A stretch of DNA of 64,000 bases from JAIBJN01 sp963825255 (GTDB lineage Bacteria; Actinomycetota; Thermoleophilia; Gaiellales; Gaiellaceae). A program made the translations under genes and the position numbers. The stretch covers positions 59,605 to 123,604 of the forward strand of contig CAWGSF010000011.1 of assembly GCA_963825255.1 (NCBI GenBank). Direction: 5' to 3'. Shown in pieces: positions 16,989 to 25,912 of the stretch (positions within the stretch are counted from its first letter, which is position 1; each line of letters begins with the position of its first letter). The notes beneath the pieces are model-generated. The model was not told where the DNA came from. It saw only the letters and a list, made by a program, of their open reading frames with translations, and did not search any database.

Positions 16989-18224
16989 GGGGAGAGGGTA
17001 TCCGCTCCCTTCCCCGGCGAACTGTCACGATTGAGCGCCCGGAAGAGCGGCACGGGATTGGTGAGCCCGCGCAGGGTGATCTCCCCGATCGGGTCGAATC
17101 CGACCTCGGTTCCCTCGCCGCGCCGCCCCGACGACCGCCTCGCTCACGAGCACCTCGCGCGGCCGGGCGTAGTCGACGATCCGCGACGCGAGGTTGACGG
17201 TCCGGCCGAAGTAGTCGCCGTCGCGGGAGACGACCGGCCCCGCGTGGACGCCTGCCCGCGCAGGCGGAAGGCCTTCGCCCTCGGCGGCGTCGACGAGCTG
17301 GAGCCCGCAGGCGACCGCGCCGTCGGGGTGCGGGAAATGGAACATGACGCCGTCGCCGAGCAGCTTGACGACCTCGCCGTCGTAGGAGGACGCGGCGTGG
17401 CGGACGAGGCCGACGAGCCTCGTCGCCAGGTCGGCCGCCGCGTAGTCGCCGGCATCCTGGGTCATGCGCGTGAACCCTCCGAGGTCGAGGAAGGCGATCG
17501 CCGGGATCCTCGCCGACCGCTTCTGCTGGTACCCGGCCTCCTCGAGCGCGGCCTCGACCTCCTCGATCGAGGCCTGGAAGATCATCGACTCGAGGTGGCG
17601 CTCGTACAGCCAGTTCCGCAGCCGGGCGCCGTAGCCGCGCAGCCGCACGGTGATGGGCCCCAGCTCCTCGAGCAGCTCGCGCCGTGGGATGCCCCGGGAC
17701 CGCATGACCTCCATCACGTACTCCCGGAAGAAGCCGACGTTCGCGGCGGCCATGCGGCGGACGGGATCGCCGTAGAAGCGGGTCGCGACGATGAGCCCGT
17801 CGGTGTCGAGCTTGGCGACATCCCGCATCTCCGCGCGCTCGCGGAGCGCGTCCTCGTCGTCCTCCCGCGCCCGCTGGTCGGGGTCGGGCGACGCGAGGCC
17901 CCAGTTCGTGTACATCTGCCGGACGGCGTCCCACGGCAGGTCGTACTCCCGGGCCAGCTCCGCGAACGTCGACTCCGTCAGGGGCCACCCGGTGCCCGGG
18001 AACATGGCCCCGATGAACTTGAACGAGTACTCGCCGGCCGCCACGAGCTTGGCCATGTCCTCGAGCGAGATGCCGGCGGCGTCGAGCGCCTGCCCGAAGC
18101 GAACGCGGTGGATGTCGTCCTCGGTGAACGGCGCCTCGAGGAGCCCGAGCTCCGCGAGCCGCTCGACCATCTCGGTCGTGGTGCCCGACTGGCGGGCGAG
18201 CTCGTCGGTGGTCAGCGAGATCAT
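16985..18224 (-). CDS. MerR-like HTH plus class III adenylate/guanylate cyclase, frameshifted near the end
   Basis: The N-terminal 70 residues (MISLTTDELARQSGTTTEMV) look like a MerR-type helix-turn-helix. A middle alpha-helical region follows, then the cyclase domain from about residue 245: A-F-L-D-L-G-G-F-T with a metal Asp, K-L-L-G-D-G-V-M-F with the second, and N-L-A-S-R-I near the end. The last ~30 residues (D-P-I-G-E-I-T-L-R-G-L-T-N-P-V-P-L-F) are in another frame, so an indel lies near 17118-17125 in GCGGCGCGGCG. Start at 18224 overlaps the DUF3891 stop. Nucleotide specificity and whether it binds DNA are unknown. Confidence 0.82.
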
Positions 18225-18964
18225 GCCGGGGTCAACTCTGCACGAATCGTGACCCACCGTGCGCGCTCGAGCGCGCGGCGCATCTGCTCGTCGTCCGGGA
18301 ACGAGCCCTCGAGGAGCCTCCCCTCGCAGACGAGCTCGACCGACTCCGCTCGGAACGGCCACGGATCGACGGCGACCCGCTCGGGGCCGCCGTTCACGGG
18401 CACCAGCCGGAAGCCGACGGCCTTCCGTTCCTCGGTGACGCCGTGCGAGAAGGCCAGCGAGAGCCCGTCCCACGTGAAGACGAGCTCGCGGTTCCCGGCC
18501 ACGGCCTCGTCCGTCGCGTGCGCCGCATAGCCCGGATCGGCGCGGAGCGTCTCGAGGACGCCCTCCTGGAACGCGCGCTCGCGCTCGAGGTAGGCGTCGA
18601 CCGCGGCCTGGACGTCGCCGCCGCCAGCCGGCGGAAAGCGTTCGACGAGGAGAGTCCCGTGGAGGGACACGAGGAGGGCCGCGTACCGCGACTGCGAGAG
18701 CAGGGCGCCGGCAGCACCCGACCAGAGCTCGAGCCGGCGCACGGGAGCAAGGGCCCCGAACGAGTACGGGAGCCCCGTGTCCGGGTCGCGCTCGGGCGCC
18801 GCCTCCCAGGACGTCCAGCCGACGTCGTGCTGCTCGGCGGCGAGACACACCTCCTCCCACGGCGCGAAGTCGTCCGCCCACGCGCGTGCGAGCTGACCGG
18901 CGACCCAGGCGTGCGCCGGCTGGCCGATGACGATCGTTCCGTCCTGCGTGGGGCGAAGGAGCAT
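18221..18964 (-). CDS. DUF3891 family protein
   Basis: 247 aa starting MLLRPTQDGTIVIGQPAHAW and including A-A-E-Q-H-D-V-G-W-T-S-W-E, matching the DUF3891 pattern. The His-Asp pair suggests a metal-binding helical hydrolase fold, but no activity is established. It is coupled on both sides (TGATG with ispA, ATGA with the cyclase), which ties it to a possible nucleotide-signalling pair. Confidence 0.8.
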   Translation of the reverse strand: MLLRPTQDGTIVIGQPAHAWVAGQLARAWADDFAPWEEVCLAAEQHDVGWTSWEAAPERDPDTGLPYSFGALAPVRRLELWSGAAGALLSQSRYAALLVSLHGTLLVERFPPAGGGDVQAAVDAYLERERAFQEGVLETLRADPGYAAHATDEAVAGNRELVFTWDGLSLAFSHGVTEERKAVGFRLVPVNGGPERVAVDPWPFRAESVELVCEGRLLEGSFPDDEQMRRALERARWVTIRAELTPA

Positions 18965-19803
18965 CAGGCGCGGCGGTCGCGAATCGTCTCCACGAGTTCG
19001 GCGAGAACGGTCGTGTCCGCGGGCAGGCCGGCGAGGCGCTCGAGGACGCGAGCGCGGGTCTCGTCCGCGAGCTCGCGCGCGTGCTCGAGGCCGTGGAGCG
19101 AGACGTAGGTGACCTTCCCCGCCGCCTCGTCCTTGCCGGGCGTCTTCCCCAGCTCCTCGGCCGTGCCCGTCGCGTCGAGGATGTCGTCGACGATCTGGAA
19201 GAGCACGCCCACCTCCTCTCCGAAGGACCGCCACGCCGCCTGCTCGTCCTCGGGAAGGCCGGCGACGGCGGTCGCCGTCGTCACGCAGGCGCGCAGGAGC
19301 CGGCCGGTCTTGAGCGCGTGGAGCTGCCGCAGGCCGCTCGCGTCGAGATCGCCGTCGGTCGTGACGTCGACGTACTGCCCGCCGATCATCCCCAGGGTCG
19401 CGTCCGCGAGCTCGCGGGCGACGGCGGGCGACGGGTAGCGAAGCGCGAGCCTGAAGGCCTCCGCGAGGAGCGCGTCGCCCGCGAGGATGGCCACGTCCTC
19501 GCCGAAGCGGACGTGGGCGCTGGGCTGGCCGCGGCGAAGGTCGTCGTCGTCGAGCGCGGGCAGGTCGTCGTGGACGAGGCTGAACGTGTGGACGAGCTCG
19601 AGCGAACAGGCCGCGGGGAGCAGCTCGTCCGGAGGACGCTCGAGCGCCTCGCCCGTCGCCAGGCAGAGCACCGGCCTGATGCGCTTGCCACCGCCGAGAA
19701 GCGAGTAGCGGAGCGCCTCCTCGAGCCTCCCCAGTTCCGCGGCGAACGGAAGACCGGCGAGGAACTCGTCCGTCAGCCGCCGCAGCTCGTCAAGCCGATG
19801 CAT
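18964..19803 (-). CDS. ispA: polyprenyl (geranyl/farnesyl) diphosphate synthase
   Basis: Condenses IPP with allylic diphosphates. The first aspartate-rich motif is H-D-D-L-P-A-L-D-D-D-D-L-R-R-G near residues 78-92 and the second is V-D-D-I-L-D near 205. G-G-K-R-I-R-P lies at 38-44. Length 279 aa and position after the XseB-like gene fit ispA. Product chain length cannot be assigned confidently. Confidence 0.9.
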   Translation of the reverse strand: MHRLDELRRLTDEFLAGLPFAAELGRLEEALRYSLLGGGKRIRPVLCLATGEALERPPDELLPAACSLELVHTFSLVHDDLPALDDDDLRRGQPSAHVRFGEDVAILAGDALLAEAFRLALRYPSPAVARELADATLGMIGGQYVDVTTDGDLDASGLRQLHALKTGRLLRACVTTATAVAGLPEDEQAAWRSFGEEVGVLFQIVDDILDATGTAEELGKTPGKDEAAGKVTYVSLHGLEHARELADETRARVLERLAGLPADTTVLAELVETIRDRRA

Positions 19804-19978
19804 CGGCTTCTCTGCGGGCGCGCTCGACCTCGGCCTGAACCTCCTTCGCGAGCCCCGAGAGCTCCTCGAGCACGCGCACGGTCTCGTCCGGGTCCTCCGT
19901 GTGCTCCAGCTCTGCGCGGGCGGCCTCGACCTTCTCGAGCAGCTCCTGGAGGCGGGCGACGGCGTCGGGCTCGCTCAC
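19790..19978 (-). CDS. xseB: small helical protein, XseB-like (exonuclease VII small subunit)
   Basis: 62 aa, almost entirely helical. It starts at a GTG overlapping the nusB stop (GTGA) and its C-terminus overlaps ispA by 14 nt. Length and position between nusB and ispA match xseB of the conserved cluster. However, no xseA is seen nearby and the usual L-P-L-E-E-S segment is only weakly represented (D-P-D-E-T-V). It could be an unrelated small coiled-coil protein. Confidence 0.5.
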   Translation of the reverse strand: MSEPDAVARLQELLEKVEAARAELEHTEDPDETVRVLEELSGLAKEVQAEVERARREADASA

Positions 19979-20355
19979 GGCTTCGGTGCCTCCCGCACGA
20001 GCCGGCCGAGGATGCCGTTGACAAGCCGCCCGGCGTCCTCGCCGGCGAACCGCTTGGCGAGCTCGACGGCCTCGTCGATCGCCACCTCCGGGGGGACGTC
20101 CCCTCGCTCGAGCTCGAAGAGGCCGATCCGAACGGCGTTCCGCTCGACGACGCCGAGCCGGTCGGCCGGCCACTCGGCGGACGTCTCGGTGACGCGGTCG
20201 TCGAGCTCGGCCGCGTGGGCGGCGACGCCCTCGGCGAGCTCGAGCGCGAACGGGTCCACCTCCCCGGGATGGAGGCTCGTCAGGGGCTGGCCGGTGAGGT
20301 CCCACTGGTAGAGGAGCTCGAGCGCGGTCCGCCTCGCTGCGCGGCGCCCCGTCAC
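19975..20355 (-). CDS. nusB: transcription antitermination factor NusB
   Basis: All-helical RNA-binding protein of the rRNA antitermination complex with NusE/S10. It has G-R-R-A-A-R-R-T-A-L-E-L-L-Y-Q-W-D at the N-terminus, and V-V-E-R-N-A-V-R-I-G-L-F-E-L and A-I-D-E-A-V-E-L-A-K-R-F later. 126 aa from the GTG at 20355, which overlaps the accC stop (GTGA). Confidence 0.93.
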   Translation of the reverse strand: MTGRRAARRTALELLYQWDLTGQPLTSLHPGEVDPFALELAEGVAAHAAELDDRVTETSAEWPADRLGVVERNAVRIGLFELERGDVPPEVAIDEAVELAKRFAGEDAGRLVNGILGRLVREAPKP

Positions 20356-21716
20356 GACGGCTCCGGCGCGAGCGCGAGGAGCGACCCGGCCGCCTCGTCC
20401 AAGTACGCGGTCGTGTAGCGGCCGCTCGCGAACTCCTCGCTCGCCAGGATGTCGATCGCCAGGTCGCGCGTCGTCGGCACTCCTTCGAGCTCGAATTCTG
20501 TCAGGGCGCGGCGGGCGCGTCCCAGCGCCCCGGCGCGATCCTCCGCCCAGACGATCACCTTCGCCACGAGCGAGTCGTAGTAGGGGGGGATGACGTACCC
20601 CTCCTCGACGTGGGTGTCGACCCGGACGCCCGGGCCGAGCGGCGGCCGGAAGCGCGTCACCTTCCCCGGCGCCGGCAGGAAGTCGCGAGCGGGGTCCTCC
20701 GCGTTGATCCGGAACTCGATCGCGTGGCCGCGGAGGGGCGCGCGGCCGGTCTGCGGCAGCCCGTGGCCGGCGGCGACCCGCAGCTGGGCCTGGGCGAGGT
20801 CGACGTCCGTGACGAGCTCCGTGACCGGGTGCTCGACCTGCAGCCGCGTGTTCATCTCGATGAAGTAGAAGCGGCCGTCGGCATCGAGCAGGAACTCGAT
20901 GGTCCCGGCACCCCGGTAGCGAAGCGACTCCGTCGCCAGCCTGGCCGCGCCCTCCATCTCGGCGCGGAGGTCGTCCGAGACGCCCGGGGAAGGCCCCTCC
21001 TCGACGAGCTTCTGATGCCGACGCTGGATCGAGCAGTCGCGCTCGCCGAGCGTCAGGACCTCGCCCTCGCCGTCGCCGAGGACCTGGATCTCCACATGCC
21101 TGGCGCCGACGAGCGCTCGCTCGACGTAGAGCGACCCGTCCGAGAAGGCCGCCTGCGCCTCCGCCTCGGCGGTGCGGAAGACCGACTCGAGCTCCTCGGG
21201 CGTGGCGACGAAGCGCATCCCCCGCCCTCCGCCCCCGGCCGAGGCCTTGAGCACGAGCGGAAAGCCGACCTCGCGCCCGAGCGCGCCCGCCTCCTCGAGC
21301 GTGACGGCGCCGTCCGAGCCCGGAACGAGCGGCAATCCGGCCGCTGCGGCCGCCTCCTTCGCCCTGACCTTGTCCCCCATGACCTCGATCGACTCGGGCC
21401 GGGGGCCGACGAAGACGAGGTCGTTGTCCTCGCACGCGGCGGCGAACTCGGCCCGCTCGGCGAGGAAGCCCCAGCCGGGATGGACGGCGTCGCAGCCGGT
21501 GGTCGTCCCGGCCGCCACGAGCGAGGGGATGTTGAGGTAGCTCTCGGCCGGGGGCGGCGGGCCGATGTGGACGGCCTGATCGGCCAGGCGGACGTGGAGC
21601 GAGTCGCGGTCGGCTGTCGAGTAGACGGCGACGGCCTCGACCCCGAGCTCGTGGCAGGCCCGGATGATCCGGACGGCCACCTCGCCGCGGTTGGCGATCA
21701 GGACGCGACGGAACAC
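20352..21716 (-). CDS. accC: biotin carboxylase subunit
   Basis: ATP-grasp enzyme that carboxylates BCCP-bound biotin. It starts V-F-R-R-V-L-I-A-N-R-G-E-V-A. It has the glycine-rich loop K-A-S-A-G-G-G-G-R-G-M, the H-V-E-I-Q-V segment, E-R-D-C-S-I-Q-R-R-H-Q-K, and F-I-E-M-N-T-R-L-Q-V-E-H-P-V-T-E. 454 aa, full length. The GTG at 21716 is preferred over an upstream start because conservation begins there. It follows the BCCP fusion gene after the repeat at 21751-21826. Confidence 0.93.
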   Translation of the reverse strand: MFRRVLIANRGEVAVRIIRACHELGVEAVAVYSTADRDSLHVRLADQAVHIGPPPPAESYLNIPSLVAAGTTTGCDAVHPGWGFLAERAEFAAACEDNDLVFVGPRPESIEVMGDKVRAKEAAAAAGLPLVPGSDGAVTLEEAGALGREVGFPLVLKASAGGGGRGMRFVATPEELESVFRTAEAEAQAAFSDGSLYVERALVGARHVEIQVLGDGEGEVLTLGERDCSIQRRHQKLVEEGPSPGVSDDLRAEMEGAARLATESLRYRGAGTIEFLLDADGRFYFIEMNTRLQVEHPVTELVTDVDLAQAQLRVAAGHGLPQTGRAPLRGHAIEFRINAEDPARDFLPAPGKVTRFRPPLGPGVRVDTHVEEGYVIPPYYDSLVAKVIVWAEDRAGALGRARRALTEFELEGVPTTRDLAIDILASEEFASGRYTTAYLDEAAGSLLALAPEPS

Positions 21717-21750
21717 GTCAGGGACGTCTTGTCGCGGTTCGTGTTGCTTC

Positions 21751-21826
21751 TGGCACCTTCGGCGCGCCACGTGCGCGGCGACGGGCGATACGCTCGAAGC
21801 GGAGGGAGGCTCGCGGCGGCCCCGGC
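21751..21826 (-). repeat. interspersed repeat copy B, after the BCCP fusion gene
   Basis: Ungapped partner of the repeat at 8351-8426. It lies in the 132-nt spacer between the BCCP fusion stop and accC. The possible minus-strand reading frame ends at a TGA at 21718-21720, next to the accC GTG. Confidence 0.5.
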
Positions 21827-21848
21827 GGGATCGGCGTGCGCGGCCGCA

Positions 21849-23666
21849 CTAGAGGGCGTCGAGCGGCCGCCCGTTCAGCGGCTCGAGCTCGAAGAGGAGC
21901 TGCCCGTACTCGACCGGCGCGGCATTCTCGACGCAGATCCGTCGCACGAGCGCCTCGGCGTCGGCCTTGACCTCGTTCATGAGCTTCATCGCCTCCAGGA
22001 GGCAGAGCGTCTGCCCGGGACCGACCGCGTCCCCCTCCTCGACGAACGGCGCGGCGTCCGGCTGTGGCGCTCGGTAGAAGGTCCCCACCATCGGCGCCTC
22101 GACGCGGATGACGTCGTTCCCGAGCGGCTCGACCGCGTCGCCGGGCTCCTCGTGCACAGGCGCCGTGGGCACGACGACGGGGGTCACCGGCGTGCCGGCG
22201 ACCTCGTCGCTCCGCCGCACGGTGACGCGCATCTCCCCCTCCTCGATCGTCACCTCGGCGATGCCCGACTCCTGGACGACGCGGATGATCTCGCGGAGCC
22301 GCTCGGCTTCGCCGGGGGTCAGGCCCGCAGTCTCGGACTCCTCGCGCCTCCCGCGGCCGCGCACCGACCGGAGAAGAGGCTCGGCATCCTCGCCGTAGAG
22401 CGCGAGGAGCAGGAGCTCCTCCTCGCTCGAGGCAAGGCCCCTGGCGTCGTCCCGCAGCTCGTCGAGCGCCTCGGGCACGTCCTCCGCATCGTCGATGCCG
22501 TCGCCGAGCAGTTCGACCGCGCGGCGCACGGTCGGGTCGATCTCGCCCGGCGGCGAGCCGTACCGGCCCTCGACGAGGTCGCGCAGCTCGTCGACCACGA
22601 AGCGCCAGCGCTGGGCCGAGAGGACGTGGAGCAGCGCCTGCGACCCGAGGACCTGGCCGATCGGCGACGCGAGCGGCGGCCAGCCGCACTCCTCGCGGAT
22701 CCGCGTGAGCTCGTCGAGCACCTCGTCGAGGCGGTCGGCGGATGCGTTCGCGCGCAGGCTCTTGTCGAGCTCGGCGACGAGGCCGGTGGGCAGGCTGTGC
22801 TCTGCAGCCCGCACCGCGACGCGCGGGGACAGCGACGGCACGGGCTCGTCCCCCAACGCCTGGTCGACGAGCTCGGAGCTGCGCCAGAGCGTCTGCAGGT
22901 CGACGCCCGTGTCGAGGTCGATCCCGGCGAGCGACTGGGTGAGGGCCTCGGCGGACACCCGGTGGAGCGAGAGCGCGACCGGGTAGAGGGCACACGCGAT
23001 CTGCGCGGCTCCAGCCCGGACCGCCTCGAGCGCCGACGCGAGCGCCGCCCCGCTCGCCCCCTGGCAGTGAAGACCGACCGGGAGGCCGCTCGCCTCGCCG
23101 ATCCGCTCCACCAGCTCCCGCGCCTTCGCCGGGTCGAGCGAGCCGGCGGGGTCGTGGATGAGCACCCGGGCGGCGTCGAGCTCCGCCAGGTGGTGCGCCC
23201 GCTCGAGCAGCACGTCGGTCTCGCCGCTCGGCCCCGGACTGTGGACGAGGCCCACGGAGAGCTCCTTGCCTGCGTCCCGGATCGCCTCGGCAGCCGCGCG
23301 CAGGTTGCCGAGGTCGTTGAGCGGGTCGTGCAGCCGAAAGACGTCGATGCCGCTGGCGGCGGCGCTGGCCACGAAGCGGCCGACGAGGTCGGGCGGCACG
23401 GGACGAGAGCCGACGAGGAAACGCCCCCGGAGCGCCATCCCCAGCGGGGTCGAGCAACGCGCCCGGATCGCCCGGATGCGCTCCCACGGGCTCTCGACGC
23501 CGCGCCTGACGGCGGCGTCGAAGCACCCGCCGCCCGAGATCTCGAGGCACGCGAAGCCGGCCGTGTCCAGCTCGGCCGCGAGGTCGTACAGCGCCGCGGC
23601 ACGGACGCCTTCGGCGAGCGGCTCCTGCGAGAGGAGCCGGATCGTCGTGTCGACGAGCTGCGGCAC
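21849..23666 (-). CDS. accB: degenerate carboxyltransferase domain fused to biotin carboxyl carrier protein
   Basis: 605 aa. Residues 1 to about 450 align in order with PycB/OadA-type carboxyltransferases (L-E-I-S-G-G-G-C-F-D, S-P-W-E-R-I-R, G-I-D-V-F-R-L-H-D, H-D-P-A-G). The metal centre is changed: the usual T-x-L-R-D reads T-I-R-L-L, the carbamylated Lys of I-K-D-M-A-G is His (I-H-D-P-A-G), and H-T-H is H-C-Q. Residues from about 465 form an AccB: an amphipathic helix, a linker, then E-A-M-K-L-M-N-E-V with the biotinyl Lys. GTG start with GAGGGGG upstream. Position between efp and accC fits accB of acetyl-CoA carboxylase, so the front domain is probably non-catalytic. Confidence 0.85.
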   Translation of the reverse strand: MPQLVDTTIRLLSQEPLAEGVRAAALYDLAAELDTAGFACLEISGGGCFDAAVRRGVESPWERIRAIRARCSTPLGMALRGRFLVGSRPVPPDLVGRFVASAAASGIDVFRLHDPLNDLGNLRAAAEAIRDAGKELSVGLVHSPGPSGETDVLLERAHHLAELDAARVLIHDPAGSLDPAKARELVERIGEASGLPVGLHCQGASGAALASALEAVRAGAAQIACALYPVALSLHRVSAEALTQSLAGIDLDTGVDLQTLWRSSELVDQALGDEPVPSLSPRVAVRAAEHSLPTGLVAELDKSLRANASADRLDEVLDELTRIREECGWPPLASPIGQVLGSQALLHVLSAQRWRFVVDELRDLVEGRYGSPPGEIDPTVRRAVELLGDGIDDAEDVPEALDELRDDARGLASSEEELLLLALYGEDAEPLLRSVRGRGRREESETAGLTPGEAERLREIIRVVQESGIAEVTIEEGEMRVTVRRSDEVAGTPVTPVVVPTAPVHEEPGDAVEPLGNDVIRVEAPMVGTFYRAPQPDAAPFVEEGDAVGPGQTLCLLEAMKLMNEVKADAEALVRRICVENAAPVEYGQLLFELEPLNGRPLDAL

Positions 23667-23839
23667 TCAGTGCCCCCTCAGGTGCTGTTGGCGTGCCTCT
23701 GCGTCGCGAGCACCAGGCCGGAGCCCGCACTCGGACGACGCGAAGGCTGATGAGGCCCCGGCGAGGACAAGGGCGGGCTGTGGCGCCGTGTGATCGCGGG
23801 GCAGATGTGCGAGGGACATTGCCAGGAGGAGCGCTACGC

Positions 23840-24406
23840 CTAGGCGCGCGAGATGTAGCGGCGCTCGCGCGTGTCGACCTTGATGCGATCGCCGGTGTTG
23901 ACGAAGAGCGGAACCTGGACGACGGCACCCGTCTCGAGGGTCGCCGGCTTGGTCACGTTCGACACGGTGTCGCCGCGGACGCCCGGCTCGGTCTCGGCCA
24001 CGCCCAGCTCGACGGAGGCCGGGAGCTGGATGCCGGCCGGACGGCCGTCGACCGTGAGGAGCTGGACGGTCGCCGACGGCTGCAGGAAGTCGAGATCCTC
24101 CTCGACCTCGGCGCGCCGGAGCGAGATCTGCTCGTACGACTGCTCGTCCATGAACACGACATCGTCGCCCGAGTCGTAGAGGTACTGGACGTTCTTCGTC
24201 TCGGTGCGAACCCGCGGCATCTTCTCCCCTGCCCGGAACGTCCGGTCGACGACTGCGCCGGACTCGAGCGCCTTCAGCCTCGTGCGCACGAACGCGCCGC
24301 CCTTGCCCGGCTTGACGTGTTGGAACCCGACGATGCGCCAGACCTGGCCGTCGATCTCGACGTGCATGCCGTTCTTGAACTGGTTCGTGGAGACCGTCTC
24401 GGCCAC
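23840..24406 (-). CDS. efp: elongation factor P
   Basis: Relieves ribosome stalling at polyproline stretches by entering the E site. The N-terminal KOW-like domain includes K-P-G-K-G-G-A-F-V-R-T with the tip Lys near residue 34, and two OB domains follow. It ends R-Y-I-S-R-A. 188 aa. The GTG start is 6 nt after TACACT, so it may be leaderless, although it also follows the peptidase gene by only 16 nt. Confidence 0.96.
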   Translation of the reverse strand: MAETVSTNQFKNGMHVEIDGQVWRIVGFQHVKPGKGGAFVRTRLKALESGAVVDRTFRAGEKMPRVRTETKNVQYLYDSGDDVVFMDEQSYEQISLRRAEVEEDLDFLQPSATVQLLTVDGRPAGIQLPASVELGVAETEPGVRGDTVSNVTKPATLETGAVVQVPLFVNTGDRIKVDTRERRYISRA

Positions 24407-24412
24407 GGCCGG

Positions 24413-24418
24413 AGTGTA
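24413..24418 (-). promoter_or_regulatory. -10 hexamer TACACT before efp
   Basis: TACACT lies 6 nt before the efp GTG, immediately past the upstream peptidase stop. Confidence 0.5.
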
Positions 24419-24422
24419 GTCC

Positions 24423-25481
24423 TTACCCCAGGGTCACCAGGTCCTTCGTGAACGTCGTCAGGACGTCGCAGCCGTCGACCGTGACGACGACGAGATCCTC
24501 GATGCGGACGCCTCCGCGCCCTACGAGGTAGACGCCCGGCTCGACGGTGACGACGTTCCCGGCGACGAGCACGTCGGTGGAGGTCGGCCGGAGGACCGGC
24601 AGCTCGTGGATCTCGATGCCGACGCCGTGGCCGAGACCGTGGAGGACAGGCGCCAGTCCCGACTCCTCGATCGCCGAGCGCGCGATCGCGTCGAGGTCCG
24701 CGGCGGCGGCCCCGGGGCGCACGGCCACGAGCGCGGCCTCCTGCGCCGCACGGCAGAGGTCGTAGGCCCGTTGCAGGTCGTCCGGCAGCCGGCCCGTCGC
24801 GAACGTCCGCGTGCAGTCGGCGCAGTAGCCGCCGACGAGGGCGCCGGCATCGACGATGACGGTCTCGCCCGGGCCGATGACGCGCGAGCCGGGGTGATGG
24901 TGTGGGAGCGCGGCGTTCGGGCCCGACGCGACGATGGTGTCGAACGCGGCGCCGTCCGCTCCTGCGTCGTGGAACGCCTGCTCGATCCACCAGGCGACAT
25001 CGGCCTCGGTGCGTCCGACGAGCGCCTCGCCGGCCAGTCGCTCGTAGACCGCGTTCGTCACGTCCGCGGCCCGTCGAATCGCCTCGAGCTCGGCGTCGTC
25101 CTTGACCGCCCGAAGCCGAAGAACGACGCCCTTCGCAGGGACGAGGGTCGTGCCGTTGGCGGCCAGCGTCTCGTGGCCGGCGACGGTGACCGTGTCCGAC
25201 TCGAAGGCCACAGGCGGCTCTGCCACCGTGCCGAGACGCCCGCCGAGGTCGCTCAAGAGGTCGCGATCGACGGCGAGGACCTCGACCCCGTCGAGCGCCC
25301 GCGCCGCCTCGAGGTAGCGGCCGTCAGTGAGCACGGCGATGCTCCCACGGCCGACGAGCACGGCTGCGTTCGAGCTGTCGAGGCCCGTCAGGTAGCGCAC
25401 GTTGCACGGGTTCGTGGCGAGGAAGGTCTCGGCGCCGAGGGCGTCCAGCTCGGCACGCAGCCGCTCGATCCGGGCGTTCAT
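24423..25481 (-). CDS. pepP: Xaa-Pro aminopeptidase / prolidase-like M24 peptidase
   Basis: 352 aa. Creatinase-like N-terminal domain (R-Y-L-T-G-L-D-S-S-N-A-A), then the M24 pita-bread fold. Di-metal ligands appear as V-I-V-D-A-G-A, D-C-T-R-T-F, G-H-G-V-G-I-E-I-H-E, E-P-G-V-Y and R-I-E-D-L-V-V-V. It cleaves peptides with proline in the second position. The gene is coupled to aroQ (TGATG) and precedes efp, the conserved order aroQ-pepQ-efp. Confidence 0.92.
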   Translation of the reverse strand: MNARIERLRAELDALGAETFLATNPCNVRYLTGLDSSNAAVLVGRGSIAVLTDGRYLEAARALDGVEVLAVDRDLLSDLGGRLGTVAEPPVAFESDTVTVAGHETLAANGTTLVPAKGVVLRLRAVKDDAELEAIRRAADVTNAVYERLAGEALVGRTEADVAWWIEQAFHDAGADGAAFDTIVASGPNAALPHHHPGSRVIGPGETVIVDAGALVGGYCADCTRTFATGRLPDDLQRAYDLCRAAQEAALVAVRPGAAAADLDAIARSAIEESGLAPVLHGLGHGVGIEIHELPVLRPTSTDVLVAGNVVTVEPGVYLVGRGGVRIEDLVVVTVDGCDVLTTFTKDLVTLG

Positions 25482-25906
25482 CACCGCTCCTTCAGGTAGA
25501 CGAGCGCCTCGTGGTATCCCTCCGGCCCCTTCCCCAGGACCCGGTGCACGACGATGTCGGCGATCACGGAGTGCCGGCGCCACTCCTCCCGCTCCTCGAT
25601 GTTCGAGAGGTGGACCTCCACCACGGGCACCGAGCAGATCTCGAGCGCGTCGCGGATCGCGTAGCTGTAGTGCGTCCACGCCCCCGGGTTGACGACCAGG
25701 CCGCTCGCCCACCGCCGGGCGTCGTGGCACCAGTCGACGTACTGCCCTTCGTGGTTCGTCTGGAAGCAGCGGGCGGTGAAGCCGAGCTCGCGCGCCCACG
25801 CGTAGATCTTCGTCTCGAGCTCCCCGATGCTCACGCCGCCGTAGAGCGCGGGGTCCCGCTCGCCGATCACGTCGAGGTTCACCCCGTTCAGGACGCCGAC
25901 CTGCAC
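25481..25906 (-). CDS. aroQ: type II 3-dehydroquinate dehydratase
   Basis: Third step of the shikimate pathway. 141 aa starting MQVGVLNGVNLDVIGERDPA. The family shows N-L-D-V-I-G-x-R-D-P-x-x-Y-G (catalytic Tyr/Arg), Q-T-N-H-E-G near 48-53, N-P-G-A-W-T-H-Y-S near 72-80 and E-V-H-L-S-N near 95-100. The GTG start is 6 nt after TAGACT, whose TAG is also the aroKB stop codon. Confidence 0.95.
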   Translation of the reverse strand: MQVGVLNGVNLDVIGERDPALYGGVSIGELETKIYAWARELGFTARCFQTNHEGQYVDWCHDARRWASGLVVNPGAWTHYSYAIRDALEICSVPVVEVHLSNIEEREEWRRHSVIADIVVHRVLGKGPEGYHEALVYLKER

Positions 25907-25912
25907 CCGGCG

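Noticed and set aside
20610..23750. Open frame of about 1046 codons on the plus strand antisense to accC and the BCCP fusion
   Set aside because: Same reason: compositional shadow without domains or a ribosome site.
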